Shown here one piece after another: positions 1 to 9,511 of a stretch of DNA of 64,000 nucleotides; within the stretch, counting starts at the first letter, position 1, and each line of letters begins with the position of its first letter. Under the pieces are notes generated by a model. The model was not told the origin of the DNA. It was given only the letters and a program-made list of their open reading frames with translations, and made no database searches. The DNA comes from Globisporangium splendens (Eukaryota > Oomycota > Peronosporomycetes > Pythiales > Pythiaceae). Both the position numbers and the translations under genes were made by a program. The stretch lies in NCBI GenBank assembly GCA_006386115.1, contig VFIW01000066.1, forward strand, positions 186,001 through 250,000, read 5' to 3'.

Positions 1-232
1 CGTGATGGTCCTTGAGGTGGTGCAGCGTGCGCTGCACTTGCGTCCCCTCCGCGCGCGTGTGCAGCGAGTGCTCCCACTCGGCGCGCGAGTTCGCCTTGGT
101 GAGACCCTTGACGCAGTCCACATAGCTCGCGAGGTGGGTCTCGCGCTGCCGGCGCTTGAGGATCAGCGACTCGCCCACGCCGCGGCCGCCTTGACCAGCA
201 GCGCTACTGCGCGCACTGAATGCAGCAGCCAT
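1..232 (-). CDS. Partial CDS, N-terminal 77 codons, unrecognised
   Basis: On the minus strand an ATG at 230-232 opens a frame that stays open to the window edge, so only the amino-terminal 77 codons are present. The segment is GC-rich with the third-position bias of neighbouring genes. It starts Ala/Ser/Gly-rich (MAAAFSARSSAAGQGG) and becomes a charged, probably helical region with LKRRQRETHLASY followed by AEWEHSLHTRAEG. No signal peptide or membrane segment is visible. I do not recognise the family. A plus-strand frame over the same bases is a shadow: it begins with GTG and is Arg/Leu-rich. The gene is divergent from the WLM-protease gene, with about 430 bp between them. Confidence 0.6.
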   Translation of the reverse strand, partial: MAAAFSARSSAAGQGGRGVGESLILKRRQRETHLASYVDCVKGLTKANSRAEWEHSLHTRAEGTQVQRTLHHLKDHH

Positions 233-660
233 TGCGCAGCCTACTAGAGAGCTATATATATAGAGAGAGAGCTGAGTCGTCCTGCTACTCGTCGAAGGTG
301 CGCTTCAAGATGGCGCCATTTGTAACTCTTTCCACAGCTTTGACGAGAAGCTCTAAAATAAGTCAGCCAATCATCACGCTACATTCCCGCATTCACCTCC
401 TGTTTGAACCAATTGGATTTACACGGCAGGTGATTGGAGGATATGATAAAGTGTACCCTTGTTGATGTCATCAAATACCGATTTATAGCCAATAGCATCG
501 CTGAATAGATTACGTCATTCGCAACGGAGCACTCGCCAGCAACGAATGCTGGTCACTTTGTCGCGTGGAAAATGGCAAATTCGAGACACTTGGCGCCGCA
601 ATGTCTTCCTGCATTCTGCCGCCATTTAACGATTGCCGTATTCACAGAGAAGACAGAGAG
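233..660. promoter_or_regulatory. Divergent intergenic region with three CCAAT motifs
   Basis: This stretch lies between two divergent genes and holds no convincing gene. Three CCAAT pentamers are visible at 367-371, 409-413 and 489-493, in locally AT-richer sequence, which fits a shared bidirectional promoter. The regulatory role is inferred from position only. Confidence 0.35.
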
Positions 661-2503
661 ATGGAGACGCTGCACGTGCTGTTCAAGGGCAAGTCCTACG
701 CGTTCCCGTTGCCCAGTGGCGCTGCGACGACGGTCGCGCAAGTGCAGGAGCTGCTCGCGCACGAGCTCAACGTGCCACCGGATGCGCAGCGATGGTTCCA
801 AAAGAAGAAGAAGATCGACACGAATGCAGCCGATAGACTGTTCAGCGACGTGTGTGGAGATACGCAGCAGGCCGCGCTGTATGTGATGGCGGGTGCGTCG
901 ACGTCGCAGATTCAACACATGGAGAAGGTGCACCAGAGCGTTGACGCAGAGCAGCGCATTCGGTACGATCTTTGGTTGCAAAATGGCATGCAGGGACGAA
1001 GCGATATGATTACTAATTGCATGTGCACACGCGCGAACATGATGCTGGCGTTTGTAGAGATAATCGACGCATGGTGAGCATCTCTAAGCTCAACCAAACC
1101 GCGACCGCGCGTGATGCCGTCGCCACAGACTATCGGTTCCACGCGATTGAAGTGCTGCCAAATTTCTCCGACAAAGATCGCGCGCGCGAGATTCTCGAGA
1201 GGCTTGCAAACGACCGCGGTATTCTCGCTGTCATGGCAAAGCACAAGTGGACGGTCGGGACGCTGGCCGAGATGTACCCGGATGGCAAAGTCGGCGTCGA
1301 TCCTGTGTGTGTACTTGGTCTGAACCAGAACAAAGGTCAGAAGATCTTGTTACGGCTCCGAACGGACGATCTGCTGGGCTTCCGCAAGTATTTAAAGTAC
1401 GTTACTTTGCATTTGATGCCATATCCTTTAGAAGCAGCCTCACTCTAACCACCTTTTTCGTGCGTGACTTTGTGCCTTCACAGCATCAAGAAAGTTTTGT
1501 TTCATGAACTGACGCACAACGTGTACTCGGAACACGACGCCAAGTTCTTCACGCTGATGTCCCAAGTCGAGAAGGAATGCGCCGCGCTCGACTGGACAAA
1601 CGCCGGCGGCGCCACAGTCGGCAGTGGTTCTGGCTTCGCCAGAATTGACGACAACGACGATGACGACAAGAGTGCGAGGTCAACTGGACACAGGCTTGGA
1701 GGTGGGACGTCTACGAGTCGATTGCTTTTAAGTCGGCAGCAGCAAGCGGTGACTAAGGAAGAATCATTTCGTGATGTTGCTGCTTTACCTGACAATGGTG
1801 GCGTCACGGTAAAGCCCACGCCAGAGCCTAATGACTCGACAGAAACATCGCCAGTAGCATCAACTCCAGACACGCCTGTCACTCCAGCGTGTGTGCCAGT
1901 CTCAGAAGACCGGCAATCACACGAGGAGACGACACGGTCTCAGTTGTCACATGACATGGACCCCACGCCAGCAGCTCCGTCTGCAAGTGACAGCGTGACT
2001 GAGGTTAAGTCGTCGTCCCCTCGTGCTTCCGCCGTCGATGATACTGACGTCGAGATGACAGATGCCTCCAACATCGTCGGAAGCGAGATTTCAGGCTATG
2101 AGCCAAGTACGTTTACATGGTTTCCTCAGGCAGGTCGGAGTACTGATGCAACCTGTGTGTTTATGGCTCTGTAGGCGAACGTGAGCAGCAGATCGTGGGC
2201 TCAGTCCGCGCGCTTTGCCAGCGTCACGGCCGCGAGAACGTGGCCAAGGCGGTCTCGTTGCTCGACAAGATCCTGCTCAACGTCATGCAGCACCCGACGG
2301 AGCCCAAGTTCAAGTCGATCCGCAAGAGCAACAAGCTCTTTGGCGCGCACGTGGCGTTGTTCCCCGAGGCGCTCGAGTTCCTTCGGGCCGTGGGCTTCGA
2401 GGACCGCGACGACGCGTACGTGCTCACGCGCGAGGATGCCGCGCTGCTCTGGGTCGGGCGCGCCGCGCTCGAGCCCGTGTTACTCATCACTAAGGCGTCA
2501 TAA
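661..2503 (+). CDS. UBL-WLM-PUB domain metalloprotease (Wss1-like)
   Basis: Four exons fit with all phases closing: 661-962, 1058-1396, 1484-2106 and 2175-2503, giving about 530 residues. An N-terminal ubiquitin-like domain (residues 1-75, METLHVLFKGKSYAFPLP) is followed by a WLM metallopeptidase domain (about 120-255) with HELTHNVYSEHD at residues 221-232. That is HExxH plus a third His, the zinc ligands of this family. A low-complexity Ser/Thr/Asp-rich linker leads to a C-terminal PUB domain in the last exon (EPKFKSIRKSNKLF, then a hydrophobic end). Wss1/Spartan-type proteases cut DNA-protein crosslinks and SUMO- or ubiquitin-linked targets, and PUB domains bind p97/Cdc48. A nuclear repair or protein-quality role with Cdc48 is therefore the inference. 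The 661 ATG starts the ubiquitin fold directly. Introns are 95, 87 and 68 bp with GTACG donors. Confidence 0.85.
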
Positions 2504-2677
2504 CGTCGATTATGCGTCCATAATAAAGATAAATGAATGGATGGATGCATAAGCGAGAGAAACGTGCATAATCATAGCTCTCTGTCTCATACCCATCCAT
2601 ATGGGTGTTTTTCTATGGGGAGGGGGTTAGAGACCAGCCAAATAGAGAGTGGGTCATTGAGAAGAAGGGAGCGAAGT

Positions 2678-2678
<1 letters not shown>

Positions 2679-2708
<30 letters not shown>
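2679..2708. repeat. (GA)n microsatellite
   Basis: About 15 GA dinucleotides in a row lie 45 bp upstream of the first VTT gene. It is a simple repeat in the presumed 5' UTR or promoter. Shorter GA tracts recur at about 3871-3887 and 39817-39828. Confidence 0.9.
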
Positions 2709-2710
<2 letters not shown>

Positions 2711-2753
2711 CACAGGGCAGGAGAGCAGTCCCCAGTCATACAACAGAGCTACC

Positions 2754-3713
2754 ATGATGAGCGCCGTCGCGAGTGACGTGTTGGCGCACGACGCCAGTCG
2801 CGCCATGGAGCTGCCCGTGCTCTCCCCTCGGCGCGATGCCTCCGCATTGACGAGAAGGAACCTGCCGTCGTGGTGCCGCTCGCCGCTCGCGGTCGCGAAG
2901 GCGGCGCTGGTTGGCGCCGTGGTGGTCATGGCACTCGTGACGCTCTCGCTGCTGCCGATCAAGACGTCCCTGCTGACGCTGTCGGCGTGGGTCAAGGCGC
3001 ACACGGTGCTGGGCCCGTTCGCCGTCGTGCTGTTGTTCTGGGCCGCGATCCCCGTGTGCATCCCTTCGACGCTGCTCGAGGCCATCGCCGGGTCGCTCTT
3101 CGGGATCCTGTGTGGTGTCGTCGTGATCCTGATCGGCAAGACGGGCGGCTCGCTGTTGGCGTTCCTGCTGGGCAGACGCCTGGGCAAGGACGTGATCGGC
3201 GGCTACTTGAACCACAAGTACCCTACGTTCCGCGCGCTCTCGCAGGTGTTCAACAGCGCGTCCTGGAAGCCGCTCGTGCTCTTCCAGCTCGCGAGCATCC
3301 CGAATATCGTGAAATGCTACGCGTTGGCGATCACCAAGGTGTCGCCTTTGCGGTTCGCGGTGTCGTCGGCTGTCGGCACGGTGCCGCACGCGCTGCTCTG
3401 GGCGTACATCGGCGACCAGGCGAGCGACCTCGCGGCCATCATCTCGGGCGAGACCGCCGCCAACTCGGGCAAGTTTGCGATGCTCGCGGCTGGCGGTGTG
3501 CTCACGGCGTTCGCCATGGCGCTGCTCGTCGTGTACACGCGGCGAGAGCTCCAGGAGCTGCACAAGCGCGAGTGCCGTAGCGGCAGCGAGGAAGAGTACC
3601 TGCTGCACATTGGCGACGCGTCCGAGCCATCTGTTGCGCTGCATTCCGAGACCAGTGGACTGTCCAAGACGCGCACGGGGAGCATGCACTACAGCAACAG
3701 CAACGCCGTTTAA
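2754..3713 (+). CDS. TVP38/TMEM64-type VTT-domain membrane protein 1
   Basis: A single-exon gene of 319 residues starting at ATG 2754 (a second ATG follows immediately). After a hydrophilic N-terminus comes a membrane segment around residues 45-70. The VTT (SNARE-associated/DedA-like) domain spans about 85-225 and includes IPVCIPSTLLEAIAGSLFG, the Gly-rich GKTGGSLLAFLLGRRLG and the re-entrant WKPLVLFQLASIPNIVKCYA. A further membrane segment near 245-270 precedes a Ser-rich cytosolic tail. VTT proteins act as phospholipid scramblases or trafficking factors in ER/Golgi membranes. The next gene is a tandem paralogue in the same orientation. Confidence 0.85.
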   Translation: MMSAVASDVLAHDASRAMELPVLSPRRDASALTRRNLPSWCRSPLAVAKAALVGAVVVMALVTLSLLPIKTSLLTLSAWVKAHTVLGPFAVVLLFWAAIPVCIPSTLLEAIAGSLFGILCGVVVILIGKTGGSLLAFLLGRRLGKDVIGGYLNHKYPTFRALSQVFNSASWKPLVLFQLASIPNIVKCYALAITKVSPLRFAVSSAVGTVPHALLWAYIGDQASDLAAIISGETAANSGKFAMLAAGGVLTAFAMALLVVYTRRELQELHKRECRSGSEEEYLLHIGDASEPSVALHSETSGLSKTRTGSMHYSNSNAV

Positions 3714-4209
3714 CTGACGCCTTGAACTAGAGAAGACGCACCTGCATAGATACATTCGATTACTCGTCAGAACGATGCATCATCATGAGTTCTCGCAACT
3801 GCCCCGTTATCAGCTTGAAGGAACATTATTTAATCATAATAACCAGAACACGCCATATTCCTTTGCATTTATAGAGAGAGAGAGAGAAGATCCACATAAG
3901 CATTTATAGATTCGGTCATGCTTCTTTTCATAGCAGTTGATTTTTCCATTCCAGCACTGCACTGTTTGTCTCAGAGCGGAGGAGGAGTCATCAGCAAAGC
4001 CAGAGCTTGGCGTAATCGCAGCATTTCCTATAAACAAACTCCCGGGGGATGATCCACTCATTCTTACTCCCTCGCGCCTCTGGCAAGTGAGCGAGTCGCG
4101 CTCGCTTGTCTTTACGTTTCCAGTGACTCAGAACGGCATTCGGGTGCTGCAACGCCAGCCGCCAGCGCTACAAGTCAAGTCCCCAGCTCCAGCGTTCGAG
4201 GTACGAGAG
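3714..4209. other. Intergenic between tandem VTT genes
   Basis: No gene is supported here. It contains a short GA tract near 3871-3887. The frame of the next gene is open upstream to about 3937, but that stretch begins with TTG, has no in-frame ATG before 4210 and lacks any recognisable domain, so it is treated as 5' UTR. Confidence 0.5.
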
Positions 4210-5205
4210 ATGAAGTTTGAGCAGGTCCAATTGCCGCAGCTTCCCAGCACCATATACACGATAACCAATGCGCGCAATCAGAGCTCCCTCGCCAGCAAAT
4301 TCGTGCGCTGGACGAAGCTTGGCGTGCTCTTCATCGCGAGCAGCTACGTGCTGTACCGTGTCGCGGCGGCGCTGCCACTCAAAGAGTATTCGAACGAGTT
4401 GACTGTGTGGATTGAACAGAACCGCGTCGCTGGTGCTATCGTGTTCCCGCTCGTGTACTGGCTTCTGATCCCGTTGTGCCTCCCGGCGTCCATGTTTGAG
4501 CTCGTTGGAGGCTCGGTCTTTGGCATTTACTACGGGATCATCCTCAACACGATCGGGAAAACAGGTGGCGCATTGATCGCATTCGCTCTGGGCAAGAAAA
4601 TCGGAAGAGACAAAGTGGGTGGGTACTTGGCGAGTAATTTTCCGACGTACGCTGCAGTGTCCAAGATTTTGCAGAGCGATAGCTGGAAGCCGTTGTTCCT
4701 CGTGCAGCTCTCGAGTCTCCCGCACGCAGTCAAGTCGTACGGCCTCGCGATAACCGACGTGTCAACGTACCGCTTCGTGGTCTCGTCGGTCGTGACTGCG
4801 TTCCCGTTCACGATAGTGTTGACACAGATTGGACACCAGACCCAAGAGATGCTGTCCAACTCAAGTGCAGGATCAGCCAGTGGCGCGGTGGGGAAGGCAG
4901 CGTCACCCTCCTCCTCGGATACCCAGACGACCATGTTCGTTGTTGGGATCGTGTGCACGATCGCGACCATGGGATTTTTCGTCGTCTACACGAAGAAAGA
5001 GATCGAGAAGCAAATGTCCAAAGCCGGTGCGACGGAACGACGCGGCAGCGCAAGCAGCTTGTGCAAGACATGCAGCTTCGAGAGCGACGACTGTGAGCTA
5101 GGTGACGGCATGATGGTGGAGTCGGATGCAGTGCAGTTGCTGCCAATGATGCAACCGTCCTCCAGCAGTGACAACCTCCCGAAATACCGGTGTTTTGTCG
5201 TCTGA
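4210..5205 (+). CDS. TVP38/TMEM64-type VTT-domain membrane protein 2
   Basis: A single-exon paralogue of the preceding gene, 331 residues from the first in-frame ATG at 4210. The order is the same: a membrane segment (LGVLFIASSYVLYRVAAAL), then the VTT domain with IPLCLPASMFELVGGSVFG, GKTGGALIAFALGKKIG and WKPLFLVQLSSLPHAVKSYG, then a late membrane segment followed by a long hydrophilic tail. The tail is longer and Ser-rich (SSSSDNLPKYRCF), ending in Val-Val. The two proteins share the core motifs but have diverged in both tails, which indicates an old tandem duplication. A role in membrane lipid scrambling or vesicle traffic is inferred from the family. Confidence 0.83.
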   Translation: MKFEQVQLPQLPSTIYTITNARNQSSLASKFVRWTKLGVLFIASSYVLYRVAAALPLKEYSNELTVWIEQNRVAGAIVFPLVYWLLIPLCLPASMFELVGGSVFGIYYGIILNTIGKTGGALIAFALGKKIGRDKVGGYLASNFPTYAAVSKILQSDSWKPLFLVQLSSLPHAVKSYGLAITDVSTYRFVVSSVVTAFPFTIVLTQIGHQTQEMLSNSSAGSASGAVGKAASPSSSDTQTTMFVVGIVCTIATMGFFVVYTKKEIEKQMSKAGATERRGSASSLCKTCSFESDDCELGDGMMVESDAVQLLPMMQPSSSSDNLPKYRCFVV

Positions 5206-5883
5206 GGACTACGGCAATCAAGGTACGTAAAGCTACCCACGAGAGACAGGATTTATATCAAGAGCAAGGGGTGTAAATTAGAGATCGATGCAGGCAATAG
5301 AGAAGCACAAAAGCAGCAGCATAATGTAATAAAACACGACAGTTATTATTCGCTCATTCGACCTGAGCTCTTTGCAGAGTTTGAAATGTAGCCACTTGGC
5401 GCGAAAGAGTGATGGTCTCGTATTTCACGCGTAAACAACATTCTACAAACCTACCCCTTTTCCACAATTTCCAACCTCTCGCATGCCTCTTCCACTATTA
5501 TTTCAGCCAATGAACATCCATTTCTGTGAGCATCTGGATTTCTTTCCATTGTTTATGTCGTCTACTGTACTGATCTAACAACTACGACAGTTGCTACTTG
5601 AGTGCACCCAAAGTACCCTAATTAAGCAGCTTGTTGTGTAGAAGTTGCTCAATAGAGGGTTAATACAGCTCGAATGCTGCAACGCAAACCAACTCCCTGA
5701 CGGAAATAGCGTCGGAAAGCCCGCCCAGACCTGCTGCATGCGAGCTCCTCTTGAGCCGGAAAGGACAGCAGCGCCATCGCTGCGATTGACCCGATTGACA
5801 GCGGACTTCCAGTGCCTCTGCGTGTGTATCTGCGTCTGAGAGACATCGAGTGCCTTGCTGCGCCTTCCATTCCCGTCTGCACG
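5206..5883. other. Intergenic, no gene seen
   Basis: This AT-richer stretch follows the second VTT gene. Open frames here are short and start with GTG or lie in the leader of the next gene. The frame of the next gene is open from GTG 5812, but the first ATG is at 5884. Confidence 0.5.
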
Positions 5884-6336
5884 ATGGACGTGGACGCCAC
5901 GATCGAGCGCTTGAACGCGCTCAAGTTGCAGGAGAAAGGCGCGTCTGATGCCCGGGACGGCAACCAGGAAAGCCATCTCCATCACCAGCATCAACAGCAA
6001 TATCAGCAACAGTTAGAGCTCCAACAGATGCGGCACGAGTATGAGCGGCGCATGAAGGAGCAGGAGCAGCAGATGCACACATGGCAGCAGGAGATGCAGA
6101 TGATGCACGCGCGCATGCATGCGCTCGAGCACGAGAACCAGAGTCTGCGCGAAGTGGCGTCCGAGGTCGAGACGTACAAGCTGCAGATCCAGGACCAGCA
6201 GCTCGTGATTGACGAGTTACAGAGCCAAGTCAAGCAGCTGCGACTCACGAACTATCGACTGCAGTACGTCGTGCAGCAGAATGAGCCACGAAACCACAGC
6301 TCGTTCATGCCACCGCGTCCGCCAGATATTTTCTGA
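5884..6336 (+). CDS. Gln-rich coiled-coil protein, unrecognised
   Basis: A single-exon gene of 150 residues from ATG 5884. After MDVDATIERLNALKLQEKG comes a His/Gln-rich patch (HHQHQQQYQQQ). A long heptad-like coiled coil from about residue 45 to 130 is rich in Met, Gln and Glu (MKEQEQQMHTWQQEMQMM; VETYKLQIQDQQLVIDEL). The protein ends PPRPPDIF. No membrane segment or signal peptide is visible. The shape suits a small structural or adaptor protein, but no specific function can be assigned. Confidence 0.65.
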   Translation: MDVDATIERLNALKLQEKGASDARDGNQESHLHHQHQQQYQQQLELQQMRHEYERRMKEQEQQMHTWQQEMQMMHARMHALEHENQSLREVASEVETYKLQIQDQQLVIDELQSQVKQLRLTNYRLQYVVQQNEPRNHSSFMPPRPPDIF

Positions 6337-6442
6337 AGAATCCGATTCTTTTTGCAAGGGAAAGCAAAGATACCGAGGCACAGGAGAAACTCGGTTTGTA
6401 CGACAAGGAAGAACGCGATGCACGAACAAAAACGCATTTTTG

Positions 6443-7666
6443 CTATTGCTCACCAAAGATTTGCGTCAGTGCGCGGTGCTGTGAAAAATTTCGAGAACGA
6501 GAGCTGGTGTGGATAATTATGTCCGTTGGGGCCACTGGAAGCGGCTGCTGGAGATAGAAGGCGTACGAAGAGAAGAGAACGTAGTCGCGCAAAACTATGA
6601 GAAACACGTGGCTGTAGGCGAAGAGTGCTGCAGTTTGCCCGCGTGAATAGCTTCTGTGGACCTCCTGAATAATGTTATTAGCCAATATATAGATGTACAT
6701 AGCTAAAAAACGACGCAACAATGATTTCTTCCTTTTTGTGATACGCTCCTAGTCCATTCTCGGTTATTTTCCAAGCAGCGTTCTCAGAAGCCTAGACCCA
6801 TCAAGGAATCATCATCAGTTAGGTTATACGCGTTCAACATAATCAAATGAAAATGATAAAGGAGCAAGCGAACAAAAACATCGTACGCTTGCTGGGCCGA
6901 CGATTGAGTGGAAAATGTCGCTGCTGCGACGTAAAACTCCTGCACAAACTTCTCCATCTGTGCCCATACAAGGAGCTCAGTGATGGCACACGAAAGTCAA
7001 CTTGAAATGTGAATTGCGTAGGTACCTCGCACTCCAGATACACCACCTACACCACCAATAGCAGTGACACAACAGTGAGTTACCAAACGCTCATTATATG
7101 TAAGACATGCGGATATACGGCGATTCAGCACCTCGTCTTCGACTGCTTGCAGTTGCTTCACCTGGTTCTCGGAGCAGTATTCAATCGCAGGTTCCACTCT
7201 TCAATGCGTCCACAAACCAAATAGAGCGACATAGAGAGTCAATGCATTGCTCAAACAAAACATATAGATGCTTCTTGCACAAGTTCTTACGTGTTCACCG
7301 CTTTCTTTGCACTTCGCGACGGGTTCGATAGCAAATGCTTGGATGTACCTGGCTGGCGTTCTGTTGGCAGCCATCGTCGCCGTGTGGAAGAGCTCTGGTC
7401 GTCCTGCCGCAGCAGCGCCTCTGGGCTACAGCATACAGGGGCGACAGAGCACTCAGGCAGAAGCTGTAAGAGCATTTGCGTTGGTATTGTACATATAGGC
7501 AGACGTACACATAGGTCTGCACGGCCCAGGGCTTGTCGACGGGCACTTCGCGCGGCCGCCGCATATTGGCAACAGCATCCATGTCAGTGTGAATGTTGCC
7601 AAAACCAAATGTTGCAAGAAGGTGACTATACTCTGTCAAGCGCCATTCGTGCGACCCCACACTCAT
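6443..7666 (-). CDS. Multi-exon gene, unrecognised; splice structure only partly resolved
   Basis: Several high-complexity minus-strand blocks look like exons of one gene. The first runs from ATG 7664-7666 (MSVGSHEWRLTEYSHLLATF to DKPWAVQTY), followed by a GTGTACG donor. A second block contains PRGAAAAGRPELFHTATMAA and ARYIQAFAIEPVAKCKES. A third contains VEPAIEYCSENQVKQLQAVE, and a fourth reads LLVWAQMEKFVQEFYVAAA. The last block (6664-6443) follows a good branch/acceptor (CTAAT...TTATTCAG) and ends FSQHRALTQIFGEQ. I could not fix every junction, and I do not recognise the protein. The gene is divergent from the TMEM223-like gene, whose ATG is only 106 bp away, so they probably share a promoter. 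Confidence 0.45.
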
Positions 7667-7772
7667 ATGTTGCACGAGAGTGACGCGTAGTTTGTTTAGC
7701 GTACCTTCGCGCGACTTCCATTCGATGTGTCATAGACACACTACCATTAGGACTGGAGCAGAAGACGCGAAG

Positions 7773-9298
7773 ATGGTGATGCTTGTGCGCTCGGGTGTGC
7801 AGCTCCTGACGCTACAGCGCATGGCGGGTGCCAGCATGCGCGCGGCTACTATTGGGAGAAGCCGCAGTGCGCGGTTCGCTGCTGCGGAGCTGCAGATGCC
7901 GCTCTGGCGAAGCTTCAGCTCAAAGTACGTGCCATTGGAATGTCAATGGTGTTGTCCATTTTTGCCAAATCGCTTTTCTCGTTAATTCTGATTCCGGTCG
8001 CATTGCATTGCAATAGAGCTCCAGACGCGAAGAGCGACAGCGAGAGGGAGGACGATGCGCCATTGACGAACGAGAAGCTCTGGGACTCGGTGCTCAAGAA
8101 CCAACCGGAACAGGGCGACAAGAAGAATGGCGACCTGCTCTACGAATACCCGCGCAAGGTGCGATTCAAACGATACCCTTGACTCCATTGTTGCTGACGC
8201 TGATGACAATATCCTCGTATGATTATGCCGTGCGTATTTGACCACAGAGCTACTTTGGCATCCTGTCTGCTGGGTCGTTGGCGCACGTACGTGTCGTCTC
8301 TATATGTATTCGTGTGCGCTAAATGCCCGCAATGCTAACTGCAGCTATGCTTACTATTATTTGTGTACAGATCGCGTTTTGGTCGTGGCTGAAGGGCTAC
8401 GAAGAGAGTCTTGCAGAGAGTATGTGCATTGCATCCTCTGGCGCCAACACTCGTTTATTCGATCGCAACTGACCTCATGTGTGTGATTTGTTTGCAGTGC
8501 TTCCTCTCTCTGTGGGCGAACCCACGCCGCTGTCGTGGATCACGAACGATTTCGGCTCGACGCTGGGCTTTGGCTCGAGTATCCTGCTCGCGTTCCTCAT
8601 CGGCTTCCACGCTCGCGTACGAACCAAAAGTGTGTTCGTATTTGTTGTCTCTCTACTTAATTCTGATCCATCTGCTTTGTTTATATAGCGAGCGGTGGCG
8701 CGAATCTCGGTTGTCAGTGGCGGCGACAAGTTGCGCATCACGACGCACAAGTTCTTCGGGGTACGTTCCTCAATTCATGGCAACGATTCCTATCCATATG
8801 CAAAATGCTGATTGTCTTGTTACATGTCCCCATCAGGACTTTGCGAAACCATTCGATGTCCCAGCGGCGTACGTGTCAGCGAACCCAAACATGACCAACA
8901 ACATCATCATGAAAGTCGCGAACCACCGCGCGTTCTACTTGGTCGACGTCAAGGGCACGTTCTACAACCGCAAGAAACTCGAGAGCATGATCACGTTCCG
9001 CACCGGTTTCGTACGCGTCGACACTGGCTCATTCCGTCATTGTATAGATCTCTTTCTGGTCTAACTCTGTTGTTTATTGTTGTATATGCAGTCTGCGCAC
9101 AAGAACATGATCCCAGACGAGGAAAAGATGATTGAAGTGCGTACGGATCTGCCTCGCACCGAGTGGAAGCAGCCGACGCGGGCGTCGACCGCGGCATTGA
9201 CGAAGAAGCGACCAGCGTTCCAGGGCAAAGAACAGCATAACCTGCTCGGTCGCAAGCCCGCGGGCGTTCGAAAGAGTAAAGGCAGCAAGAAGAAATAG
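7773..9298 (+). CDS. TMEM70/TMEM186/TMEM223-like mitochondrial membrane protein
   Basis: Eight exons with matching phases: 7773-7924, 8017-8158, 8248-8286, 8371-8419, 8498-8616, 8689-8760, 8837-9010 and 9092-9298, giving 317 residues. The N-terminus is Arg/Ala/Ser-rich without acids and ends in RSFSSK, a typical mitochondrial presequence. Two membrane segments follow: SYFGILSAGSLAHIAFW, and FGSSILLAFLIGFHAR after a short loop. Next come a soluble region with ARISVVSGGDKLRI and a basic Lys-rich tail ending in KKK. This layout matches the TMEM70/186/223 family of inner-membrane assembly factors for respiratory complexes. Assignment to TMEM223 (complex IV/COX1 biogenesis) rather than its relatives is tentative. 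The start is the first ATG giving the presequence. Confidence 0.65.
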
Positions 9299-9511
9299 AA
9301 AAGACTCGCAGCATTGCGTTGTTGTGACACACAGAGCATAAGAACACGAACAAATGCGCTTGAAGAGATCTTACATTGCTGATGGTAAAATGAGTGTGAC
9401 TTGGGCTTTGCAGTGAATACATAAATATAAAGGCGATCCAATTCTGCCACCAGTGCCGATTACCCACAGCACCTGCCGTTGATCTGGATCAACTGTGCAT
9501 TCGACTCGTTG

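Noticed and set aside
1..247. Plus-strand frame at the window start
   Set aside because: It starts with GTG and is a shadow of the partial minus-strand gene.
2736..3755. 339-codon minus-strand frame opposite the first VTT gene
   Set aside because: Arg/Gln/His-rich shadow; the membrane-protein pattern is on the plus strand.
3937..4209. N-terminal extension of the second VTT gene
   Set aside because: The open frame begins with TTG, has no ATG before 4210, and the paralogue has no counterpart.
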